A stretch of 64,000 nt of DNA from Megalobrama amblycephala. Lineage: Eukaryota > Chordata > Actinopteri > Cypriniformes > Xenocyprididae. Every line of letters starts with the position of its first letter. Positions within the stretch are counted from its first letter, which is position 1. The position numbers were made by a program, and so were the translations under genes. The stretch spans positions 18,187,414 to 18,251,413 of the forward strand of contig NC_063052.1 in assembly GCF_018812025.1 (NCBI RefSeq). The letters are read 5' to 3'. This document shows, piece after piece, positions 37,000 to 48,900 of the stretch. A model generated the notes under the pieces. The model ran no database searches and was not told the DNA's origin. It was given only the letters and a program-made list of their open reading frames with translations.

Positions 37000-39900
37000 A
37001 AATAGTTTGCAATTTTCCAAAAAGTTTAAAAATGCAATGCCGCGGTATGTAACTACCACTCACAAACACAGATGACTATCCAATCTATCTTCAAGCAAGG
37101 CATACAAAGACTCTAAATCCAACAATGAAGTGTAATCTTTAACCCCTTGCGTAACCCCAGTACTCACGTCGGGCTGCAGCTGGCCATTGATACTGGCAGT
37201 GCGGAAGGGCGAGTGGGTGGACAGACGCTTGTCCCACTCGCTGGGCCGCGGCTCAGGCACCGACTCCATGAAGCTTCGCTTGAGCTCGCTGATACTCGTG
37301 TGATGACGCATGATTTCTGTCTGTGTCTTATCCACATCCTGAGAGAGAAAGAGAGGTCCAGGCAGAAAGAAAGTATACCAAAAAGGTCAAAAGAAAAAAG
37401 ACGATAGATGAAGAGAAATTTAGCAAAATTAAGGTGGAAGAAAAAAAATTCAGGAGAGAGAGAATTCAGGAAGATGAAGGACAGATGAAGAGATTAAGAG
37501 AGAGAAATAACCCAATAAAGAAATCTCATTAGTTTGATGATCTGACATATATCACTATTTTACCTCAAACTCAAGGGATGTCACATCTAGGGATGGGAAT
37601 CAAGTATTTTTTTACCAATACACTGGCACTAGATAATTTCAAGATCTTTGGTTCCATTAACGATTAAATGTCCACGATTAAATGATTAAATGTTCACGGA
37701 TTCCATCTGGGGTTGGTTTTGAGCTTGTAGTCTGAATTGATGATTGAAAAAAAAAAAAAAAACTGTGACTGTGCATCAGTCTTAAAAATAAAGGTTCCAA
37801 ATGAGGGTTTTGAGATGACATAGAAGAACCATTTTGGGCTCCCCAATGAACCTTTCAGTTAACAGTTCTTGAAAGAACCATTTTTCCACTATAAATAACA
37901 TTTTCTACAATGGAAAGTTCTATTGTTCCAAAATGTGCCATAATAAATAACCTTTACTTTTAAGATTGTATACAAAACAATACAAAAATAAATAGACAGC
38001 ACACTTATATTGTGTTGTCCTCGCTGTTTGCATGCAGCAACAAATGTACAGTGTAACCGGTATAGGTGTGAATGACTCAACCAGCTGTTTTTAATTAGTC
38101 AAAAGACTCACAAATCAGTTTTGAACGTTTGGGTTTGAACTCACCAACCAAATCACTCAGTGAATCATTATTTTACATATTTTTTTATATAGTTAATGGA
38201 GTCGTTAAGGAACCAAAATCATTACATTTCTTCTAATCCCCATCCCTAGTCACATCGGTTTTTAGTCAAGCGAATGTCACACACAAAGCCATTCTACACT
38301 TCAAAAATGCAGGGTTACAAACAACCCAAGTTGGGTTGAAAATGGACAAACCCAGCAACTGGCTTGTTTAAACCAAGCAGTTGGGTTAAATGTTTGCCCA
38401 TCCTGCTGGGTAGTTTTATTTAACCCAACTATTGTTTAAAAAATGCTGTATTGCTTGCTTAAAATGAACCCAAAATATGTTGGAAATTAACATGTATTAA
38501 TATTAAATAAAATAATTAAACAATAAACATTTATTAAATTGCTTATTATTGATTTTTAATTTCCAACCTATTTTGGGTTCATTTTAAGCCAGCCATATAG
38601 TAATTTTTAAACAATAGTTGAGTTAAATAAAACTACCCACGTTGGGCAATCATTTAACCCAACTGCTAGGTTAAAAACAACCCAGTCGCTGGGTTTGTCC
38701 ATTTTCAACCCAACTTGGGTTGTTTGTAACCCAGCATTTTTTAGAGTGTACAAATCTTCCATTGGCCACCAAGACCCAAGTCTCTTTTTTCCACTTTCAC
38801 TGTCTTCTAACTGCATTTTCCCCCTTTTCTCATCACCCACAGCTTGATTTGTCACCCATCATCTCCTCTCAGTGGCATCGGGTAATCAGCTATGCTCAGA
38901 CACTATGACGCTATGAATATTCATGTCAGAGAGGAGATTTTGTGATTGCCCAAAACAAACGATCCATGTGTGTACAGACAGATTGTGATTAATGAGACAG
39001 AGAGAGAAAAAGACAGTCTAAAATCTCAGCTGATCTTTATTCATTTAACTGCAGTAGACAGGAGAGACTTTGGAAATAAAATGGAGAGAACTGATCTGTG
39101 TCTCAGTGCCCAACAGAACATCTGCAAGAGTGAAACACTCTCATGAGAAACCAGCCCTCATCATCTACATTCACTGACTTCAGACAGACAGCGGCTATGT
39201 GAAAATAAACAAAGACAAGATGTTTGTCGGACTCCTCCATAAATTTTGGGTAAATCCTTTTTAGCAATGTTCAAGTAACAAACTACAAAAGCTATTTTAT
39301 TACAGTGTGTCAAATTTAAGATTGCAGGTTAGTAGTTTGAAACTGCTATTTATTTATTTATATTTAGCAAATGGTTCTGTTCCAAAATCTAGTGAGCTGA
39401 CAACCTAGACAGTATTTTCGAGGATTAGTTCACCCAAAAATGAAAATAATGTCATTTATTACTCACCCTCATGTCGTTCTACACCCGTAAGACCTTCATT
39501 CATCTTCGGAACACAAATTAAGCTATTTTTGATTTTACGAATCTTTTGTCTCGAATCAGTTGTTTGGATCGTGTATCAAACTGCTGAAATCACGTGACTT
39601 TGGTGCTCCGAACCACTGATTCAAAACAAAAGATTCATAAAGCTTTGAAGCAGTGTTTTGAAATCGGCCATCACTAGATATTGTTGAAAAGTCATGTTTT
39701 TGTTTTTTTGGTGCACAAAAAGTATTCTCGTCGCTTTATAATATTAAGGTAGAACCACTGTACTCACATGAACTGTTTTTAATATGTTTTGAGTACCTTT
39801 CTGGATCTTGAGAGGTTCGGTGACATTGCTGGCAATAGAGGCCTCACTGAGCCATCGGATTTCAACAAAAATATCTTAATTTGTGTTCCGAAGATGAACA

Positions 39901-42900
39901 ACTGTCTTAAGGGTGTAGAATAACATGAGGGTGAGTAATAAATTACATAACCCTTACATAACCCATAACCCTTTAAAGTATCGTAAGTGTTCCACAAGAT
40001 AGGCCCAAAGTATACTTCAGTTTTGACAGAGTGCTAGCATATGCATAGTACATGAATGCACAATCTTACAAGGTATACTTCATTTGATGCATGAGTCGTT
40101 CAACATATGTGGACTAGAAGGTTTCAAATTTGCGCAATTTGATGAGCGATAAAAAATGTCTTTGCTAAAGAGCTGCGTATATCTCTTAAACTCCTCACAA
40201 AAGCACTCGTCAACATGGGTATCTGTTGTTGTTGCATCTCCAGCAGTTTGTTGTTCTTTTGCAACTGTAAAACAACGGGCTGGGCTAGTGTTTCCACCTT
40301 GTGGACAAAATGTGCATGCGTAAGCTGAGTGTACAGAGCACATGTGGTTAGAAAAATCTAGCAGCAAACATACTGTGCTATGCTAATGATAAAATTTACA
40401 TCACATGCACTTTACAGATAGTATAGCATACACATAAAATGAAATATACTTTTGGCTATAGTCAGCAACGTTATTCTGCCTCCAAATAAACCTTTTTGGC
40501 AGAAATGTAAAGTAACATATGTATACTTTACTGAAAAGATATCAAACATTTTTTTGCATGTATTAAAATATACATGCAATTAGCTTAGCTTAGCAAGATG
40601 CTAACATCAACTCTAAAAATCCTTGTGTGTATCAGTTTTTGTATAGCTTTGCTGGAGCATGCTTATGATACCTTAAAAGCTAGTCTGGCAGTCAGCTCAC
40701 TATAGTTTGTAAAACATCTAATTTGTTGTTATATCAATAATTAAACTCTTCCAATTGCTAATTTGAGGTAGATGAGGTGGTAATCATGCAAGCACTTCAC
40801 CAGTTTTAACACTAGACAAGTTGTTTAAGCTCCAGTGTGAACAAAGCTTGAGTTCAGACATGGGTCAAACGCTGGGTTCTGATCTCTAAACATGCTGTTT
40901 CACAAATTGGTCTATATTCCATTCTAAATCTAGTGTACTAAATAAATCATATGCTGTCACAATTCAATGCAGCATATGATATATTTGACACATGTCTGTT
41001 AATCAGTTAATTTATGAAACAAAGCAAAGTGCGAAACAGTGCTTGGCTCAAACACCAAAAGCATACTTAAAAACTTAATATAATAATAGTATATGTGATG
41101 GAGACACAGTGTTATACGTGATGTTTGGTTAGATACAGAGTTCATGGGGTTAGAGGAAAGGTCATGGTGTGGCTGAAGGGGTTAATGTCACAGAATCCAT
41201 TGTCACACTCATTATCAGACTCATCAGACCTCTCAAGGACAACAGTGACAAACAGCCTTTGTAGCTTTTTGTAGTATGTAAATATATGACTGGGACAGGC
41301 TGTGTAATCAGTATTATTAGAACACTACAAAACAGTAATATAATCGTGTGATCTGATAACAAATAAATGAAGAAAAACATGCATTAGTAGCTAAATGTAC
41401 AGTCAATGATTATACATCTGGCTAAACAGTAGACTTTTTTCAGAAAATGAATGGGCTTGTCACACTATGTTTAACCCTGGTTCAACATTTGTTTTTAACC
41501 CAGACTAAACACCACTTTTAACTCTGAGTCATGAAATCCTGAATTCCCTGATTAAATTTCCATGTGCTTTGCTCAATCATTGTGTTTAGTTTCAGTGTCC
41601 AGGAGAAACCACTAAAAATAACAGTGATAGAAAACAGTTTAATTAGTGATGAATAGACTGTATTATTGACATTTATGTACATTAGCAGATTTATGAGGTG
41701 ACAGTTTGACAGTTCTGTACACATGCTGTTCTTTTTTAATCATTACTATTGAACTGTTTAGCCATGACGTCAATTTGCAGGCCAGCCAGCAGGCTAATTC
41801 TAGTGTGAAATCTCAAAATCTGACTACCCAGGATTAATTTAATAATCCAGGGTGAAGTATGAAGCATATAAACAGAAAACAAGATACAGGTTTATAAATT
41901 GGCTATTAATTTAAAGTGTGAAAAGCCCATTAGAAATCTTGCTGGAACAGAGTAGGCATAGAGTCTAGTGCTAAATTAAATAAAAGGCATTAATGCTAAG
42001 AGCCTGTAAAAGGCATCTAAAGAACTACTGGCTACATTTTTGGATCAGATTAATTTTGCATGAAATTATGAACGAAAAAAGTAAATAAATTTCATATAAA
42101 ATAAACAAAACTCCCAATCATATATTTAACGAAACAGTGCTAAAAAAACAAAACAAAGAATAAATAGAAGCGAGTACTTGCATTACAGTTAGTGAGGTAA
42201 ATAGTGCATGCCAAGCCTTTAGGGTTAAGCTACAAAACAAAACACAAAAGAGAATGTGCAGTGAGAAGAATGAAGAAAGAAACAAGATGAAACAGAATAT
42301 CATGCAGTGAGACATGCAGCGGCAAAAACAAGACATTTCCAGAGTTTCCATACAAACCTCCAACATTAAATTGCTATGTCTGATATAAATAGTTTCACCC
42401 TCAATTTTCGTAGCTCTTTTCTGTAAAGAACAGGGGGGGAAAAAAGTTGGCAGTGTTTGAACGTGAGAAAGTCGTGAAATGATTCTTGGGTAATTTTTAA
42501 GGTTTGATCTGTAGTTGCATTCAGTGTGTTGGGACGTAGAGGGATGGAGACAAATCAAATATGGATGAACCACAGCAGCCGCAGATAGACGGGGGGAAGA
42601 GGTCAAAGGTCAGGGGTGACTGCGAGGTCAGGAATAATTGTGCAATGGGTAAAGTTATGAAAGTGTAATGAGTTTAAAATAAGCTCCTCTGCCATAATTT
42701 TTGAAACACTGTGTATATTCACTTTGTAACTCTCTGGTGTTATCAAATCAATTCTACATTTGATTAAGCATCTTGACCACTCTGACCCAGCAACACTGGC
42801 TCAACCAGTGTAATTCTTGTCTTGAAAATGTTTTGGATAATCTTGGTTATAAGATGAATATCTGATGATGATTATCTACAATATATAAAGGCACACTACC

Positions 42901-45900
42901 AGTCAAAAGTTTGGACACAAGTAACCACATTTTTATTTCTCATGATCTTAAAAGCTTTTGATCTACAGGCTTACCCTTGTGAAAAAGAAGTGTATTTAAT
43001 TGTGTTGAATGTGCACTTGTAGTGTACTTCAAAATCGGGACACACCAACCCGACTAGCGGCAACGAATGCCAACGGTGTTGTCGCCTCACGTCGACTGCG
43101 TCAGGGAAAAACGTGTGCTTGAACACACCGAAAGAACTTCAGCCAGCTGTCAACTAGCATGCGCGTTCTGTGCTGCGTATAAAGGAGATAACTGTCTATT
43201 TAAGCAGATATATTTGTCTATATTCTTCATGCAAAAAGGGAAAGCGAAACTAAGACTGCATGTATACAAACCATAAACAAAACTGCGCTTGCTTACCGTT
43301 TTGTATATCAGTTATGCTGATCACGTTCTTTATTCCACTCCACTCATTTTATTATGGAAATATTTGTGCATGCGAGGGCTCTGGTAAGATGACGTAAATT
43401 TGGAACAACCTTCTGTCTGTGCCTTCATGACTTATTTGCTTGCTTTCATAACTTTTGCTTATATTCTCATGAACTGACTCGTTTGCTATACTGAACAGCC
43501 AATCAGAGTTCTCTCTCGCCGACGGCCCGAACGCCGATTCATGTCGAATCGGCTGAAAAAAAAGCTGATGAGGACCAATTTCAGCCGACGGTGCGGAACA
43601 CACTGAGGAAACTTTGTCGGCCGATGCACAAAAACTGCCCGACGGCCGACCGTCGGCTTGGTGTGTTCCGTGCTTTAAAGGAACACTCCACTTTTTTTGA
43701 AAATAGGCTCATTTTCCAACTCTCCTAGAGTTAAACAGTTGAGTTTTATCATTTTCGAATCCATTCAGCCGATCTCCGGGTCTGGCGGTACCACTTTTAG
43801 CATAGCTTAGCATAGTTCATTGAATCTGATTAGACCGTTAGCATCTCGCTCAAAAATGACCAAAGAGTTTCGATATTTTTCCTATTTAAAACTTGACTCT
43901 TCTGTAGTTACATCGTGTACTGAGACCGACAGAAAATGAAAAGTTGCGATTTTCTAGGCCGATATGGCTAGGAACTATACTCTCATTCCGGCGTAATAAT
44001 CAAGGAACTTTGCTGCCGTACCATGGGTGCAGCAGGCGCAATGATATTAAGCAGCGCCTCTCACAAATGTCTCCATGGTTGCAAGGCACGCTCCCTGTGC
44101 AAGCAGGGGGTCACAGGCGCTGCGTAATATCATTGCGCCTGCTGCACCCATGGTACGGCAGCAAAGTTCCTTGATTATTACGCCGGAATGAGAGTATAGT
44201 TCCTAGCCATATCAGCCTAGAAAATCACAACTTTTCATTTTCCGTCGGTCTTAGTACATGTTCATTAACGGTGCTTTATTTTTCGTGAAGCATTTTGTTG
44301 CACGTCAGCTGTGATAAACAGACATCCACTCGCATTGCATGTGTAACAGTGGCCAGATAGTGAGAGTTTTGCTGTTAAACCACTACACACAGCTAGAGAA
44401 TGCGGGCCGGGGATAGAGACTGACTCGGAGCAAGGTGGTTAGGATTGGATTGTGAATTTTGGAGGTGGAGCAATGAAGAGAGGGGTGGGTTTGTTTGGGT
44501 TGATTTCAAATATCAACAATGTCCAAAAGCGTTGTTCAAAATCTACTTGCCGCACCTTTAAGTTGCAATAAGTACTTAAAGGGATAGTTCACCCAAAAAT
44601 GAAAATTTGATGTTTATCTGCTTACCCCCAGTCCATCCAAGATGTAGGTGACTTTTTTTCTTCAGTCGAACGCAAATTATGATTTTTAACTGCAACCGCT
44701 GCCGTCTGTCAGTCAAATAATAGCAGTAGATGGGAACTTCAACTATAACAGTAAATGAAACTTGCTTAGACAAATCAAAATTAAAACCTGCGGCTCGTGA
44801 CGACACATTAATGTCCTAAGACACGAAACGATCGGTTTGTGCGAGAAACTGAACTGTATTTATATCATTTTTTACCTCTAATACACCACTATGTCCAACT
44901 TCGTTCAGCTTCCTGTTAGTGAGGTCAAAAAACGCGTTCTGAAGACGGAAGTGATGACCCATAGACTTCAATGAGCGCGAGACATCACTTCCGTTGTCAG
45001 AGCGCGATCAGACCTCACTAGCCGGAAGCTGAACGAAGTTGGACATAGTGGTGTATTAGAGGTAAAAAATTATATAAATACTGTTCGGTTTCTCGCACAA
45101 ACCGATCGTTTCGTGTCTTAGGACATCAATGTGCCGTCACGAGCCGCAGGGTTTAATTTGGATTTGTCTATGGAAGTTTTTTCGACTCTTATTGTTCAAG
45201 TTCCCAATCACTGCTATTATTTGACTGACAGACGGCAGCGGTTGCAGTTAAAAATCATAATTTGCATTCGACTGAAGAAAAAAAGTCATCTACATCTTGG
45301 ATGCCCTGGGGGTAAGCAGATAAACATCAAATTTTCATTTTTTGGTGAACTATCCCTTTAAGTACTTAAGTAAGTCTTTTGTATGCTAAAGTATACTTCT
45401 TTTTCACAAGATTAAATAAATTAAATTATGTAAATAATGCTCCACTTCAACAACCTTTCTAGATATTATACATCTGTACTTTCACTTCTAGGCCAGTTTG
45501 CTATTCATGGCAGTCAAAAGAAAATAATGCAAATCCAAATTCTGCTGACTTGAGTAGGTAGCAGTGGGTCACATTCACTAACCATGCATATGTGCATTGT
45601 TGTACATAAAACCTGTGTGTGAAGGTTTTCACACAAAAATCATAATTCATCAACAAGTTTGAATTATTGAGGATAACATTTAGAATCAGCTTAAGCCACA
45701 CACATTAGTCCTGGTGGTCTAAAAAATGTCTTGTGTTTTATAGCTTTTTCTAGAGTAGGTTCTGTATAAAATTTATCCAGTCACATTTAGTCTAAGCCTT
45801 TGGGCCTCTGGTTTTGAGAATGACACTGCATGTGCTGTCAGGTGAGACCACATCTTTAGAAAGCCTATGCATATTAGTCAAAGAGATCCATTTCTTTGCT

Positions 45901-48900
45901 GTCTTCTTTTTCTGCCAAAGTTGCCACTGCAAAAGCATCCAACAACACAACAAGATCAACAGTACTTCAGACACTCGCAAACTGTGGAGGCATTCACCTC
46001 TTCCCTCCCACGTCCTCCCTAATGGCTTACAACTTTGCCAATTTTCCAAAGATAAAGTAACAATCAGCAGCAGCCAATTCTCAACACAACAAACTAACAA
46101 ACACCCACGACTAGCATGCAAATCTCTACTCTCCTCTTATGGAGGCAGAGGTCTCTAAAGTTCTCCTCTCCAACCATCCTACCACCTGCCCCATTGATCC
46201 TATTCCCTCCCATCTTTTACACAGCATCTCTCCCACACCTTAAACAGCACTCACATGCATAATAAATGCATCGCTATGCGCTGGAACTTTTCCCACCACA
46301 TTCAAGCTGGCTTGTGTAACTAACATTAAACCTGCAGACTAGTCTGTCTTTTTCCATTCATGGTGAAAAACACTTGGGCAAGCTGTTTTCAATAAGGTTT
46401 CTCTTTTTTTTCCTCACAGAACAAGCTGCTGGACAGCAATCAGTGAGGATTTAACTTGAGTGACTTGATTTAAAAGCAAACATTCAACAGATTCAGCCTG
46501 GCTATCCTTTATTGAAGCCTTGCAGGTGGCTAGAGCATCTTAAAGATAATCTGTCCTCATTCTGTTAGACTTGTCTGCAGCCTTTGACACTGTCAGCCAC
46601 TTCCTCATTTCTATCCACTCCAACTTGTGCATCACAGGAACTATTCTCACCTTACAGTTAAATTCTTTGTGAGATCTTGGGATATCGCCAGGGTACCTCA
46701 AGGTTCGGTGCGTGGCCCCTTCCTTTTTTCAATATATACTGCTGGAATCATCCAGGGCATGGGTTTTTAGGAAAATGGGTATGTCCAAACCTCTGACTGG
46801 TAGTGTATATATCACAATAATTTTGTTCTTCAGTTCTGTTATACATTATCAGCATGTTTCTGTTGATATAGCTTAAGTTGTTTTGAACATTCCATAAAAT
46901 ATTCTTTCAATTGCTTCTCTAAAAATGTTAATGAATTAAAAGTACAATTAAAATGTTTATAACAGTGTTTATTTCAATTATTATTTATCTCAGTTGGATT
47001 TAAAGTTGGAGTAACTCAGGTTTGCAACAGTTGAACACAGTTTGGCTTTCATAAAAACCAAAGTTTTGGTCTGTATCTATGGAAAAGGCAGTGCATGACA
47101 ACAGACAATGCATGCCACAATAACAATGTAAATGTCATAAAGTTCATCAGTACTTCACTCTTGTGGGGTAATAAGACTCATTCCATAAACCTCAGTATGC
47201 ACTGATTCACTGGTGCTGCCTGAATATGTATCTGACAGCTACAGTGCTGTCTGGTACAGCCAAACTCACACAAGTGCAAGCAAGATACAGCCAAAGCAGA
47301 TGAGAAAAAATAATAAAATGATCTTTTTGTTGTAAAAATGGGCAGTGAGGAGATGATGAGTACAATGGCATCGTCCTCATGCTGTGATAACTGTATGGAA
47401 CGAGCTCTGACCTTCCTCATGCGCACCATCTCTGTGTCCGCCCGTGGCGACTGTTCAGACCCCAGAGGGGAAGGAAGAGAGCATGTAAGTTTCTACAAAA
47501 CAAATTACCTCTTGCTACTCACTTATTTGATCAAAAAACAAGGTTCACGATGGTTATGATTTCTTTACAGCTGTTCATTTTAGCATGTCTTTAGCATGTT
47601 ACTATAATATTGTCAGCATGCACTAATATTTTAACGCAAGTTTTTGCTGTTGATCTATCATTGAAAATAATATTACTGCTTTTGCAATTGATCCTTTACT
47701 AAGCCCCGCCTTAACATTACTGACCAATCCAACCTAAGCAACTGTTGGTATCTGCAATATTATTAGACACCCTTTGTTCTACAGAAAAGTCTATAGAAGT
47801 TATGTCTGTTGAGAAACTATGATATTTATTTTAATTTAGCAATTTTAAAGATATTGTCCAAAAATATGATAAAATGTTATTGCCAGGGTACTAATAGTAA
47901 CACAAGGTTATTGAGAAGTGCATGCAACTATGTGGCAACTCTCATTCTCTAATAAATATATGTACTCTATCAGTTAGAACATTTGTTCCAAGATACATTA
48001 ATGTTAATAACTTTTACATAGTTCATTTGCATTTTGATTCATATCGTTGTTATGTAAAGTTTGTCTGAGCAAGCAAGATTAATCAAGCGAGGTGGAGCTT
48101 AGTCAAGGGCCAATTTTATAAAATGCTTTTGCATATAATAACAGCCTTAGTGAAGCCTCGCTGCTGTGCATGCTCTTGTGTGATTAGCTGAAATCATGAG
48201 CACAAACCTGGCTCTTTCTCTCCCCATTGGTGGCCGTCACCACCGGGGCATCACGGTGCCGCCGTTCTCGCCGGGCTACCTTCTGCAGCATCACAGAGAG
48301 AGTATGCATACTCTTGCGGTCTCAAATAGACCCAAATATCATGTCTGCCTTCTGTTTGTGGTCTCAAGTAAAGATGCATTTTGTTTCTAATTTGAATGGT
48401 TTTGTTATGTCATTCTTGTTAAGAAAAAGGCCTTAAGGCTTCTTACAGGCTTGCTTTCTGATCAATTCATAAATCAAAGCATTTCTTTTTAAATTTTGAC
48501 TAAGTTTCTGAGGCTTTAATCTATAGTAACACAAAATAGGGGAAACATTTACATACTAAAATTATCTAAAACAAAATGTGATTTTGTTAAAATAAAAAAT
48601 AATAAATAAAATAATAGTATTAATTATGATTGAAAATATATTTCGATTAATTACATTTTAACAAGCTATAGTATATATTTGTGTGTGTGTGTGTGCCATA
48701 CCTTGATTTCAGGTGTGCCCTCTGCTTTGGTGCTGTGTGTTTTGGAGCCATCTGTCACCTGGGCTTCTGCCTTCACCTCACTCTTCCTCTCAGAGGAACG
48801 GAGACGGCCTGTGGGCGTGGAAGTCTCTTTACGGTCAGTGCGGGCAGCAGATGCCACTGGGGAAGGAGCCACATCGCCTGGGGAGATGGGAGACATGATG

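Larger units (their letters stand above)
42894..46805. mobile_element. Outer CACTACCAGTCA-ended element, 3.9 kb, filled with nested insertions
   Basis: CACTACCAGTCAAAAGTTTG at the left and the inverted TCTGACTGGTAGTG at the right define the ends. Both inner flanks match the same family (TTGGACA next to each end). Within lie the elements at 43036, 43920, 44580 and the LINE remnant at 45830-46745. It occupies the intron upstream of the SAB exon. Confidence 0.6.

Noticed and set aside
42118..42606. 162-codon minus-strand ORF
   Set aside because: Only its central 21 codons (42358-42420) are the real exon; the rest is flanking intron that happens to lack stops.
44576..45361. Two similar 76-codon ORFs on opposite strands
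   Set aside because: They are the mirror arms of one foldback element (SRAAGFN-x-DLS in both). The similarity comes from the inverted repeat, not from coding constraint.
46810..47411. Extra epb41 exon between the 39-nt and 63-nt cassettes
   Set aside because: Phases already join (RMRK to KRATK) and no splice-bounded frame was found.
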